Positions 28,301 to 36,820 of a DNA stretch of 64,000 bases are shown here, piece by piece; position 1 is the stretch's first letter; every line of letters begins with the position of its first letter. The stretch is from Chitinophagaceae bacterium. GTDB taxonomy: Bacteria; Bacteroidota; Bacteroidia; Chitinophagales; Chitinophagaceae. The notes below the pieces were generated by a model, which searched no databases, was not told the origin of the DNA, and was given only the letters and a program-made list of their open reading frames with translations. The translations under genes and the position numbers were made by a program. Location of the stretch: assembly GCA_016715365.1 (NCBI GenBank), contig JADKAM010000001.1, positions 310,001-374,000 of the forward strand, in the 5' to 3' direction.

Positions 28301-29010
28301 TACTGCTGACTGGCACCGGCGGTGCCTCTTATTTATGGAAACCATCTACTTATTTGTCAAATGCAAATGTATTTAATCCAATGGTAATTCAACCAAGTGT
28401 GGGTTTGCTTACTTATTCTCTTTCTGTAATTGGTGCCAATGGCTGCAATTCTTTGAAAGATGATGTTGTTTTATTGACAGTGAGCCCACCACCAAATTTA
28501 TTTGCAGGAAACGATACAACAGTTGCTATTAACCAACCTTTGCAATTATTTGGTGTTGATATAAATAATACCGGATTTAATAATTACACCTGGTCTCCAA
28601 ATTATGGTTTAAATAATCCGTTTATTATTAACCCTGTTGCAATCTTAAACAGAGATATAACTTATTCACTAACTGCCCAAAATGCAAATGGCTGTATAGG
28701 TGTTGATAATATTAAGATAACAGTATTTGAAGGTCCTGAAATATATGTACCCAATGCTTTTACGCCAAATAGTGATGGCAAAAATGATATTTTAAAAGCT
28801 ATTCCAATAGGCCTGAAAGAGTTTAAATACTTTACAATCTTTAATACTTATGGCCAACTGGTATTTACCACTAAGGATCCAGCTATAGGTTGGGATGGCA
28901 ATTTCAAAGGTGCAAAACAAGGCTTAGGTACTTATGTATGGATTGCAGAAGGAGTAAATTATAAAGGAACCCAATTACAACGTAAAGGAACTGTAATATT
29001 GATTAGGTAA
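25381..29010 (+). CDS. DUF7948 / SprB-repeat surface protein with T9SS type B C-terminal domain
   Basis: This 1209-residue protein has a signal peptide (ending IPSFAQ). DUF7948 covers about residues 35-275 (FIENIGQYGETMQGFTRMGK, MEWLGANPQPEIIAEDITSD, YPGIDMIYHFN). A propeller-like region follows (AKDIDFDYDGNIYVVGGGGS and similar) to about residue 640, then SprB-like repeats (PLQYSIDGINFQ...YTVTVKDFNNC). PKD/Ig-like segments come next (NAGNNITICEGTKTTL, AYAGRDTGICFGKD). The C-terminus is the gliding-motility-associated domain CHU_C (VPNAFTPNSDGKNDILK...GWDGNFKG), a T9SS type B signal. It is expected to be exported and tethered at the surface, probably as an adhesin. It is a paralogue of 41042-48100 over the first 680 residues, with a different sorting domain. 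Confidence 0.92.
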   Translation: MKVLIALILLFNIPSFAQTPSFDITKPPINKLSNGLLSSKNSFIENIGQYGETMQGFTRMGKIKYGFEGFGMPVLFTPKGLIHLQRKVENISKQEEEKLEKKGIPEEEIERKRKVTDKIIIMEWLGANPQPEIIAEDITSDYHIYGLLKEKAKGFKRITYKDLYPGIDMIYHFNNSGKTGFEYSLIVRSGADLSMVKMKYGGDVKRIAINKNGNLVIQSAINEIAETSPLSFSSTTDKLQLKPDVQSKQYIYSSSFQKNNNIISFTISDYDKAKPLVVDPFISNTANLTGANNGIAKDIDFDYDGNIYVVGGGGSGFLPCKLAKFDPTGVLLWTFHGTLTTPSWIFGITNGGWVVEKTTGNIYLGQGLGVPNGSVNIRLNTAGIYDNFITVADINFSENWKMAWNCNNGNPQIFIAGGSNNSNNNLAICTPPSPIITGANITGNSAFNQDISDFVFDPTTNDMYTIYASDITPPFISNRIYKHKPPYGVSDVLWQTPSGFNRLFEQSNRPYLATNTFGFTDNSTNALSVNSSYLFYYDGLNLKAFSKVDGTTVGTPLVLNPNVALMQGGIVADECNNVFIGSTNGTIKVYKFNGSIFDDAAANDINIASYPTASVYDLAYDQGRQLLYASGNGFVASIDISSYCATTVYTLSVISDCNTVSAQSSVSPAPPAATVITYILMSGATQIATNTTGLFTGLNPVLTYTVRAIINQACGGIQLIKDFNFTSCPLSITATFINPSCNLSNGSITASATFGTPPYQFSKDGIVFQTSGNFSGLAAGNYTITVRDALNVTNTINVLLVNSPPVLLNATATASTCNFNNGVITATGSGGSAPLQYSIDGINFQVSNIFTGLSPNNYTVTVKDFNNCSATFPVTVTLNNTLTVNAGNNITICEGTKTTLNATSNGTSFSWSPVTGLNNPAILNPEASPIVTTPYTLTATNGTCTATSMVTVFVNLAPIAYAGRDTGICFGKDILLTGTGGASYLWKPSTYLSNANVFNPMVIQPSVGLLTYSLSVIGANGCNSLKDDVVLLTVSPPPNLFAGNDTTVAINQPLQLFGVDINNTGFNNYTWSPNYGLNNPFIINPVAILNRDITYSLTAQNANGCIGVDNIKITVFEGPEIYVPNAFTPNSDGKNDILKAIPIGLKEFKYFTIFNTYGQLVFTTKDPAIGWDGNFKGAKQGLGTYVWIAEGVNYKGTQLQRKGTVILIR

Positions 29011-29015
29011 ATGCA

Positions 29016-29498
29016 TTATTGTTTTATCACCTTCTTCGATATTGTTTGCCCATTCTCTTCAATTCGCACAAAATATATTCCTCCTGGTAAAACCGACAAA
29101 TTACAGGTGAGCTTTATTCCGCATGCTTTATATTGCTGTACCGTTTTACCATTAACATCAACCAGGCTTATGTTAGCATTGGACAAGGCTTTACTAAAAT
29201 TAATGTAAAATATTCCTGAAGTTGGATTGGGATACAAAGCATCAACAGGCTGAAATTCTATATCCCTCATTTCCTGTTTTGTAAAAGCAGTATTAGCATT
29301 TACAAAACTCGTGCTGTCTATATTTTGCTTTGTTGGATATGGGTCTGTTCCATTATTACAGTAGTATACTCTTCTGGTTCTGTTTCCTGCTGCATCATGG
29401 ATGTATACAAATCCACAACTGCCGAATGGTATTTGTTGGGCAATGCCTGCTAAAGCAGAGAAAACTATTAACATTAATAATATAAGGTTCTTTTTCAT
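29016..29498 (-). CDS. Short secreted protein with T9SS type A sorting domain
   Basis: This 160-residue protein has a signal peptide (ending ALAGIAQQ). The short middle part contains YIHDAAGNRTRRVYYC, which reads like a single YD/RHS strand. A complete type A sorting domain fills residues 85-160 (DALYPNPTSGIFYINFSKAL, GGIYFVRIEENGQTISKKVI). It converges on the DUF7948 gene with only 5 nt between the stops. It lies downstream of module 3 and could be its last gene. With so little mature sequence it may be a remnant of a larger RHS protein or a carrier; no function is evident. Confidence 0.8.
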   Translation of the reverse strand: MKKNLILLMLIVFSALAGIAQQIPFGSCGFVYIHDAAGNRTRRVYYCNNGTDPYPTKQNIDSTSFVNANTAFTKQEMRDIEFQPVDALYPNPTSGIFYINFSKALSNANISLVDVNGKTVQQYKACGIKLTCNLSVLPGGIYFVRIEENGQTISKKVIKQ

Positions 29499-29604
29499 AA
29501 ACTGTTAATTTGTAAATTTTTAGGTTGTCTTCATATAATCTACTTGTTCAAAAAAAGTTAGACTTGCATTTGTAAATGTATCTGATAGCTTTTAATAAAT
29601 TTGA

Positions 29605-30204
29605 TCATTTTCTCTTTTCATTTAGTTCATTTTTATACCAACTTTTATTTACAAACCAAGCAATTGTGCTGTCTGGCTTAGTATTGGTTTTGTAAAAATT
29701 TAAAACACAAGGAGCAGATAATGAAGGTAATTTATCTTTCCACCAATATGAATACTCAGAATATATTTCAATTGTTGAATCATTAAGAATTCGGCCTTTT
29801 TCTTCAAAAACTGATCGCTTGCAAACTTCTTCATTATTGCGATTGAAGCGTTGAATTATTATTTCATTCCCTTTGATAAAAAAATCACCCCATCTTTCTT
29901 TTTGTTTATATTCCCAGGCATTTTGCATTTCAGCTATTACTTTTTGGGGCGGAACCCAAAGTTCCGCTCTCAAAGTATCAAAGAAAGGGCTATAGACTTT
30001 AACTTTTCCATTATTGAATAGAAAAAGAGCAGCCCTTCCATTTTTAGATATGTAAATACCATCAGTTCTTAATGATAATTTTTGGTTGCTATTAATTATC
30101 GGTTCTTTGTAAGCAATAAAATATTTAGAGCAATTGACTGGGCTACTGCAGCTAATTAAATCAACTGATATTACTAATACTATTATTATAAAAAAATTAC
30201 GCAT
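29605..30204 (-). CDS. Lipoprotein, probable immunity partner of the type-23-like toxin
   Basis: This 199-residue protein starts MRNFFIIIVLVISVDLISCS, with a lipobox-like LISC that predicts a lipoprotein. The body is beta-rich with many aromatic residues (EYSYWWKD, AWFVNKSWYKNELN); I recognise no named family. Its start lies 1 nt after the stop of the RHS toxin segment at 30206, so the two are cotranscribed. In polymorphic toxin loci the gene directly after the toxin domain encodes immunity; the pairing here is inference. Confidence 0.65.
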   Translation of the reverse strand: MRNFFIIIVLVISVDLISCSSPVNCSKYFIAYKEPIINSNQKLSLRTDGIYISKNGRAALFLFNNGKVKVYSPFFDTLRAELWVPPQKVIAEMQNAWEYKQKERWGDFFIKGNEIIIQRFNRNNEEVCKRSVFEEKGRILNDSTIEIYSEYSYWWKDKLPSLSAPCVLNFYKTNTKPDSTIAWFVNKSWYKNELNEKRK

Positions 30205-30205
30205 T

Positions 30206-31483
30206 TTAATAAAGTGTATATGGAAAATAATTTAAAGTTTGAAGAAATAATCTAGTTGAAGGGCCATTATTTGTGTTGAAATATGGACCATGGGTAAAAT
30301 GTCTATGTATTCCATTTTGAAAAAAGTCCTGTACCCAAGGAGCATCGACACCGATTCTGCTGACTGTGTTATTGCTTTGATAGCCAAAATATAACCCTGC
30401 ATATACTCTGCTACCACTAGAATATGTACCATGAGAATTCGGGCCCCACATACTTTTGAAATTAGCTGTACTTAGCCCTATTCCTTCAGAATGTTCTCCA
30501 TCAGGAGGTGCGGTAGTATATAGATTAAATCCAAAGGAAGTCTCTCCAATACCAATCTCTGCTGCTGCAGTACGAAATTTATCTCCCCCAACAGAAGCGT
30601 CATTTGTCATTCGAAAAGAGAAGTCTCCTTTACTATATCCTATAAACCAGTTTTTTTGAGCATCCTTTCCTCCAAAAGCTGTAAGTCCCACTGAAAAGGA
30701 CTGATTATTAGCCCTATCGAAATATGTAACACCTCCCCCGATCCTGGGATTACTTCCGTTGCCTGTTGCATTTGGGCTTACTCCACCTGATACATTGAAT
30801 GAAAAATTACCAGCTGAATAAGCAGCTCCTACCGTTATACCAACTCCACCAATAGCGCTAATTCCGGCACCAGCATTAAAAGTCCAGTCTCCTTCTCTAA
30901 AATATCCATCAGCGGATATACTGAGTGAAAATGGGTTTATCCCCGCTGTATATCTTGTATCACCTTTATCATAAAGTGTCCATCGGAAAGCACCATCGAA
31001 CTCATCAGTAGCACTTTTTGCCCCATTAAACGCTTTTCCTAATGCATCGCTTGTACCACTGGTTAAATTACTAATAAATTCTCCCAGGAAAGCAACTGCA
31101 AAAAAAGCCGCTTTTAGAAAATTACCACTTGGATCTGTATATTTTAATGGGTTATTCCAACAATAGCTATACCTGTTATAGTTTTGAGTGAATAAAGGGT
31201 TTTGTACATAACTATCAGAAGACAACATGCGTCCTAACAACGGGTCGTACATGCGGCCATTCATATTAACGAGCGAAAATAGCGGCATCATTTCGTGTCC
31301 TGTATAACCTCGGTAAAGCCAATCCGGAAGATTTGGATATGGATCATAAACATTCCAGTTGGATGGATTCCTATTTCGACCCCAGGCATCAAAATTTTGC
31401 TCAGCTATAATATTTGCGCCATTGTTATCCGTTACTGTACTAATGCTACCTAAATGGTCCGTATAAACTATATATGATGACAA
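30206..31483 (-). CDS. C-terminal part of the module 3 RHS protein with type-23-like toxin domain
   Basis: The reading frame is the direct in-frame continuation of 31544-36550 beyond a TAG at 31546-31544. Twenty sense codons (IHYVGGGNGLCAILVNESGV) lie between that stop and the first possible start, a TTG at 31483, which has no good ribosome-binding context. The sequence continues the RHS core (YTDHLGSISTVTDNNG, GRMYDPLLGRMLSSDSYVQN, NRYSYCWNNPLKYTDPSGNF). From about residue 150 it changes to Gly/Phe-rich repeated strands (GGGVTYFDRANNQSFSVGL, NWFIGYSKGDFSFRMTNDAS) resembling polymorphic toxin type 23. As drawn, this part would be produced only by readthrough, reversion or weak internal initiation. 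The immunity-type lipoprotein gene follows after 1 nt. Confidence 0.75.
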   Translation of the reverse strand: MSSYIVYTDHLGSISTVTDNNGANIIAEQNFDAWGRNRNPSNWNVYDPYPNLPDWLYRGYTGHEMMPLFSLVNMNGRMYDPLLGRMLSSDSYVQNPLFTQNYNRYSYCWNNPLKYTDPSGNFLKAAFFAVAFLGEFISNLTSGTSDALGKAFNGAKSATDEFDGAFRWTLYDKGDTRYTAGINPFSLSISADGYFREGDWTFNAGAGISAIGGVGITVGAAYSAGNFSFNVSGGVSPNATGNGSNPRIGGGVTYFDRANNQSFSVGLTAFGGKDAQKNWFIGYSKGDFSFRMTNDASVGGDKFRTAAAEIGIGETSFGFNLYTTAPPDGEHSEGIGLSTANFKSMWGPNSHGTYSSGSRVYAGLYFGYQSNNTVSRIGVDAPWVQDFFQNGIHRHFTHGPYFNTNNGPSTRLFLQTLNYFPYTLY

Positions 31484-31543
31484 AACTCCTGACTCATTTA
31501 CCAGAATCGCACACAGCCCATTACCTCCACCTACATAGTGTAT

Positions 31544-34500
31544 CTATCTTGTAACCCCGTTCTTGATTTGCTTTTCATAATTACCAAGGTAATATTTTGT
31601 TTCTGTTAAACCTAAATGTCCTTGCCATAATTCACTTTTTACACGTTCATATTCCGGCCCATAAGTATATTCTATATAAGGGCCTCCATATAATTGTCCT
31701 TCACCGATGGTAGCTGTTTTTAAAAAAGGTGTATAGGTTATTTGCTGTTCTAGTAATGAAATCTGTGTATTTGGTGCAGGTGTTACAGGCTGCTGTCCAG
31801 GCACAGGCGTGTTCATAACATAGGCAACCGCATTTATCTTATCATTTTTGTATTTATAATACCCTGCATCTGTTTTGGCAACAATATTTCCCATACTTAT
31901 CGAGCCGTTTGCATCATATGTTATTCCTGATTGTTGGGTATTGTTAGGAGTACTTGTTGTTAACCTGTTTAAATTATCATACCCAAAATATTCTGTCTGG
32001 TTTTTAAGGTTGTCGGTCCGTTGTAAAAGATTGCCCGTCTGCAAATCAAAATTATAGGCAAGATTTTGTATACCCGAAGTGATTGTAGTTGCCGGAAAAC
32101 CTTTAAAGTATGTATTACTTGTAGTTTGGCCAAAACCCAGACCATAGGTCAAATATTTTCCCTCGCCATCTACCCAACCATTTTGAAATAAAGAATTTTT
32201 GGGGTGTGTTGTGCTGTGATAAACTTTATTTAAATATCCATTCACATCATAGTTTCTATAAACAGCTAATCCAGATGGATAAGTTGTTTTACTCACTTGG
32301 CTAAAGTTGTTATACTGATAGGAAGTAGTATAACTTGTACCATCAATTATTTTGGTTTCGGTCCAAAGCCTTCTTAAACCATCGTAAGTATATTCATTTA
32401 TTACCCCGTTGAAGCCAGATACTTTAGTAAGATTATTGTTACTGCAGCCTGATAAAACATGATTGTAATATTCATAAGAAGTTGTTCCCTCTGGTCCAAC
32501 CCGGGTTATTATACGGCCCAAATCATCATAATTCATATTGTACGTATTCCCCAAAGCATCTGTTTGCTGTTTTAACTGTCCATAAGCATCATAATTATAA
32601 ACTGTTGTCCCTGCATTAATATCGTTCAAACTTGTTTGTTTTCCGTATTGGTCGTAACCCGAATATACTATTGTTGTCCCTCCTCGTTTAACTTCTAACT
32701 GGTTGCCCCAGCTATCAAAAGTAAAATCCAATTGTCCACCATTATCTATAGAACTAATAATCTTGCCAGTTGCATCAGTAATTTGCGAACTACTTTGGCC
32801 TGCTTGATTGGTAATTGTAGTTTGCATTTTACCATTTCCTGCTTGGTTGTAAGAATAGCTTACAGTTCCGATATCATTAACTACCGTAATTGTTCTGTTA
32901 TAAGCATCGTAATTGTAGGTCGTAATACGTGGCGTTTCTATGGGTTGTTGAAATGCTGGAGGTGGTGGAGGATTTGCAGGAATATTAGGAAAATGTGGGT
33001 TTGTTTTTGTTTTTACATTTCCCTTGTTATCATAAGTAGTAGATATTGTATGCCATCTTGCAGTAGGGCCATACATACTAACAGTTTCATTTCTCCATTG
33101 CTGTCCAAACTTATTTATATACACCTTTGAATCCGGGCTGCCTCCATCGAAATGAGTATAAACATAGAATAGTTTATTAGGATTGAATGCTCCAAAAATA
33201 TCTGTTGTTTGCCAGGTATTGCTTTTATATACATTATTTCCATCAGGTAAAATAGTATGCATTAAAGTACCAAAGTCATCATATTCATTAGTAGAGACAA
33301 GGCAATCTGTGGATGTTTGTGTAAGAGGCACACCCCATTTAGTACTAACGGTGTAGAATACTGTTTGTGATACTCCTGTTCCGGATTTCTGTATTGATAA
33401 AATAAAACGCCCTTTGTTATCATAGGTTGAGGTGGCTGTACGGCTATTTAATCCTGTTGAACTTGTAACAACAGTTAATGGGTTACCCAAATTATTATAG
33501 GTGTAAGTAGCAGTTACAGCTTTAGGCAGGCCGCTAAAACCAGTTTCTGATGCAATTAAACCGTTTGTTGTATATGTATATGTAGTAGTTGCAGAAATAG
33601 CCGGCATTCCAACTCTTGTTTTAGTTATAGTGATATAATCAGGTTTAGCTGGTACTGGCGTATTGTGTATAGAAAAGGCTGATGAAGTAATTGTTGTTTC
33701 AGTTGGGGTTACAGTATTTCCTGATACGATACCAATCTTCGTAGTTTTACCGGTAATATTTCCATAACTATCATAAGTGTTTACGGATTCGGATGCCCTG
33801 TCATCATTTAGGTAATCTATAGCTACCGTTTTATCAATTTTTTGCAAGTAACGGATATCATGACTGCCTGTTGAGAGGTTATGGAATGAATTTGTGACTA
33901 AAGATTCTGATAACAATTCGTTAGTTGATGTAAGATATGCGAGCTGCCTTGTTGTATATGGCACAGCGAACTGCGTATTAATCTCCAATTCAGTTATTCT
34001 TGTAACACCGCTCGTATAGTTTTCAGCAGTTATTTTTTTAAAGCCCAGGAAGCCCTTAGCTGCCCGGTGAATCACTGCATTTTCATAATTATACTGTGTT
34101 ACATCAATACCTCCTGCACCATCCGGATTACTTATGGCAGACACAACATACATTGGTAATTGTATATAATTGAAGGGATTTTGATTTACAGGATCGCTTA
34201 ATGGAACAGTTCGCTGATACACATATGAGGAAGTCAGTGGCCAATATGTAAAAGTGGTAGTTACATTATGGCCGGTAGTAATTTTTCGTAAAAGTCTTTG
34301 CGTGGTATTTTCCCTCTTAAAATAAATAATATCAGGGGCCCCATAATATGACCCTTTTGATAAAATATCAGTACGCCCATCACCATTAAAATCCCCAGTA
34401 ACCAAATCAATATAGGGCAATATGTTATTATAAGTGTGCTGCTCATAAAAAAAGGTTGAAGAATTGAAACCTCTACTGTAATACAAAGAAAACTTTGAAC

Positions 34501-36550
34501 CGCCTGTAGCAGCAAATCCATGTGCAATGTCAGACTTTCCATCTCCATCAAAATCACCGATTACAATTTTATCATCCCAATAATTACCGTTCATTGCAAC
34601 AGTTTGGTTAAAAGAAAAAAGTGTACTGGTAAAACCTGTACCAGTACTATATAAAATTTTCCATTGCCCATTTGCTTTTCTAATCAACAAATCGTTTTTT
34701 TTATCCCCATTAAAATCTCCCGGAAAAATCCTATCTCCAACAACAATATCTGTTGTTGTTAAAATAATGGAAGCCAAATATGTAATTGCAGTTTCAGGAT
34801 TGATGCTTAATATACTTGTTTGAGATCCTTTAACAACTAAAAGTTCCTGCTTGCCATCACCGTTTAAGTCAAAGGGGAGTATCTTATCAGCGGAAGCAAT
34901 GCTGTTTGCAGACCACTCGCCTGGGGTAACGCTAAATTGATTAATTCCATAGTTTGCAAAGATTGTTCCGGGAGTACAAATATATGCGTGATAGAATCCT
35001 AATCCCCCTGAGGGAATATGGGTTGTAAAAATTGTAATATAATCCTGGTTGCCGTCACCATCAAAATCTCCCTGAATAAAAAAATTGCCCGAGGGATGAA
35101 TAATTTTATCCCCGGGCGGCATCGGCATTTGTTGTGTTGTGCTTCCGGTAGATGTAGTAAATTCAATATTAAACCTATCGGCAACCCAATGTGTATTTCC
35201 TGAAGGATAGGTAACGAATAATGTTTTTACATTTACAACATCATCCCGCCCATCTCGGTTATAATCAGCTGCAAAAAAACTTGTAAGTTTTTTGCTTTCG
35301 ATAATAATATGTCCGGGGTCAAATGTTTTTTCATAAAGAGGCGTGGTAGAATTAGGATCTAACAATATTTTATATCCGCTACTGTATTTAATAAGATTAT
35401 TGTAATAGTAAGTACTTGCTAAAATATCCGTTTTCCCATCAGCATTAAAATCTCCGGCAATGCATTCTCCATTAAATAGTGCAACAGATTCTGAATATAG
35501 ATTTTCACTGGGCTCTCCGTATAAAAAAATGGTACTATTTAAAGACGGTGAATTTTCATCACCTCCAAATTCTACCACCTCCTTAAGCATTGAATAACTG
35601 TTATCGAATCCATAATTTAATTTATAGGTTTTTACTGTTTCGTCAATATTGGCATCATTGGTATGTACAACTGTTATTTTATCTAGTAAGTATTTGGAAG
35701 TCAGGGAGGCACCCGCTTCATAAATCGTATTTTGATCAGTACGTATACTATATGAAAAATTTATTTTGTTGTAAGGAATTAGACCGGCATTTAAATTGCC
35801 GGTATATATAATCTGTTGTATTCTGTTATCCCGGTCAGTATTATCATACTTAAATTCAATATAATTTCCGTTGATGTCAGTTATTTTACTTAGCCGCCAC
35901 ATCATCACACTATTCAGATCTTCTGCCAATACCCTGGCACCAACCGAAGTTCCGAATTCCAAAACAGAGCCATCTTTTATTGTTACCTGAAACCAACCGG
36001 GGTTATCTGGAAAATTACCTTCATAAGAAACAACTTTAGAAAAAGATTCTGATTCTAAAGCATATATTGTTCCGTTATTTCCGTTTGTTCCTGAGATTGC
36101 ATTTAACCTTACTCCGTTTAATAAAAAAGCATCATTTGCAGCAGTATAGGTCACAGGGCTTACAATCCCATTGTGATAAATATTTTTCCCTGTACGAGTT
36201 ATGGTTGATAAACCAGAAAGGCCCCAACCGTAACCTGCTATACCAGATGAAGCTTGGGAATTATATGTTAAGCTGATTGATGGTTGTATGCCATTTGTAC
36301 CAGGGCATGTAAAAATGGGAATTGAATAAGTTACTCCGCCTGATGCTGTAGCTGATACACTTCCTGCAATTTCTCCTACAGGTTTAGTAAAGTCAATTGT
36401 TTTAATAAAATTGCCAGAATTATACAGTGGTGTATATACTGTATTTTGTGCTGTGGAATTTAACAAAGAAAATAATAAAACTGTAGTAAGGTAAATAATC
36501 TGTAAAGGCAGATTTACTTTAATTTGGTGTTGTTTTCTAAGGGATGTCAT
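31544..36550 (-). CDS. SpvB / FG-GAP / RHS protein of module 3, ending at an in-frame TAG
   Basis: This 1668-residue protein has a signal peptide (residues about 15-35, ending LLNSTAQ). The SpvB-like start (GEIAGSVSATASGGVTYSIP, SLTYNSQASSGIAGYGWGLS) is followed by seven FG-GAP/VCBS calcium loops between residues about 355 and 775 (GDFNADGKTDIL, ADYNRDGRDDVV, GDFDGDGNQDYI, GDFNGDGRTDIL and others). RHS/YD repeats follow to the end. This order matches TcB followed by TcC of Tc toxin complexes in a single chain. It stops at NYEKQIKNGVTR just inside the RHS core, where relatives continue with E-I-H-Y. The core and toxin follow in the same frame at 31543-30206, so the intact protein would have 2114 residues. 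It lies 24 nt after the shortened barrel gene. Confidence 0.87.
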   Translation of the reverse strand: MTSLRKQHQIKVNLPLQIIYLTTVLLFSLLNSTAQNTVYTPLYNSGNFIKTIDFTKPVGEIAGSVSATASGGVTYSIPIFTCPGTNGIQPSISLTYNSQASSGIAGYGWGLSGLSTITRTGKNIYHNGIVSPVTYTAANDAFLLNGVRLNAISGTNGNNGTIYALESESFSKVVSYEGNFPDNPGWFQVTIKDGSVLEFGTSVGARVLAEDLNSVMMWRLSKITDINGNYIEFKYDNTDRDNRIQQIIYTGNLNAGLIPYNKINFSYSIRTDQNTIYEAGASLTSKYLLDKITVVHTNDANIDETVKTYKLNYGFDNSYSMLKEVVEFGGDENSPSLNSTIFLYGEPSENLYSESVALFNGECIAGDFNADGKTDILASTYYYNNLIKYSSGYKILLDPNSTTPLYEKTFDPGHIIIESKKLTSFFAADYNRDGRDDVVNVKTLFVTYPSGNTHWVADRFNIEFTTSTGSTTQQMPMPPGDKIIHPSGNFFIQGDFDGDGNQDYITIFTTHIPSGGLGFYHAYICTPGTIFANYGINQFSVTPGEWSANSIASADKILPFDLNGDGKQELLVVKGSQTSILSINPETAITYLASIILTTTDIVVGDRIFPGDFNGDKKNDLLIRKANGQWKILYSTGTGFTSTLFSFNQTVAMNGNYWDDKIVIGDFDGDGKSDIAHGFAATGGSKFSLYYSRGFNSSTFFYEQHTYNNILPYIDLVTGDFNGDGRTDILSKGSYYGAPDIIYFKRENTTQRLLRKITTGHNVTTTFTYWPLTSSYVYQRTVPLSDPVNQNPFNYIQLPMYVVSAISNPDGAGGIDVTQYNYENAVIHRAAKGFLGFKKITAENYTSGVTRITELEINTQFAVPYTTRQLAYLTSTNELLSESLVTNSFHNLSTGSHDIRYLQKIDKTVAIDYLNDDRASESVNTYDSYGNITGKTTKIGIVSGNTVTPTETTITSSAFSIHNTPVPAKPDYITITKTRVGMPAISATTTYTYTTNGLIASETGFSGLPKAVTATYTYNNLGNPLTVVTSSTGLNSRTATSTYDNKGRFILSIQKSGTGVSQTVFYTVSTKWGVPLTQTSTDCLVSTNEYDDFGTLMHTILPDGNNVYKSNTWQTTDIFGAFNPNKLFYVYTHFDGGSPDSKVYINKFGQQWRNETVSMYGPTARWHTISTTYDNKGNVKTKTNPHFPNIPANPPPPPAFQQPIETPRITTYNYDAYNRTITVVNDIGTVSYSYNQAGNGKMQTTITNQAGQSSSQITDATGKIISSIDNGGQLDFTFDSWGNQLEVKRGGTTIVYSGYDQYGKQTSLNDINAGTTVYNYDAYGQLKQQTDALGNTYNMNYDDLGRIITRVGPEGTTSYEYYNHVLSGCSNNNLTKVSGFNGVINEYTYDGLRRLWTETKIIDGTSYTTSYQYNNFSQVSKTTYPSGLAVYRNYDVNGYLNKVYHSTTHPKNSLFQNGWVDGEGKYLTYGLGFGQTTSNTYFKGFPATTITSGIQNLAYNFDLQTGNLLQRTDNLKNQTEYFGYDNLNRLTTSTPNNTQQSGITYDANGSISMGNIVAKTDAGYYKYKNDKINAVAYVMNTPVPGQQPVTPAPNTQISLLEQQITYTPFLKTATIGEGQLYGGPYIEYTYGPEYERVKSELWQGHLGLTETKYYLGNYEKQIKNGVTR

Positions 36551-36574
36551 TAGCAGAAAATTTTAGGGTGAATT

Positions 36575-36820
36575 TTAAGCAGTTATAATTTGATTATAAG
36601 GGATTAAGTAATTCTTGATTTTATTAAAGAAACTCTTCTTCAACAGCTTTAATGTTTGTTTGGATAGTTTCCTATCGTCATCATCAACTTTGTCTGTGGA
36701 TTTTGGAATGTATTTTTCGGGGAAATCTTTAGCTGATTGTAATAAACTGTCGGCTTGAGCTAGGCAATGTTGCGAAGCGCAAACAATGAGAATTTTTGTG
36801 AAGAGTCGGATTAGACTCAT
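36575..36820 (-). CDS. Shortened relative of the coiled-coil outer-membrane protein (module 3)
   Basis: The start at the ATG at 36820 gives 81 residues: signal peptide MSLIRLFTKILIVCASQHCL, then ADSLLQSAKDFPEKYIPKST and a charged helix (DDDDRKLSKQTLKLLKKSFF), ending YNQIITA. The signal peptide and all upstream DNA closely match module 1. After that the sequence departs, and both the long coiled coil and the barrel are absent. It occupies the same first-gene position, so it is either a truncated remnant or a small dedicated version for the single-chain RHS protein. A function is not evident. Confidence 0.6.
   Translation of the reverse strand: MSLIRLFTKILIVCASQHCLAQADSLLQSAKDFPEKYIPKSTDKVDDDDRKLSKQTLKLLKKSFFNKIKNYLIPYNQIITA

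Noticed and set aside
30206..31483. Independent toxin gene starting at TTG 31483
   Set aside because: The frame continues upstream in frame to the TAG and into the RHS core of 31544-36550; there is no separate signal peptide or promoter, so it is treated as the C-terminal part of one protein.
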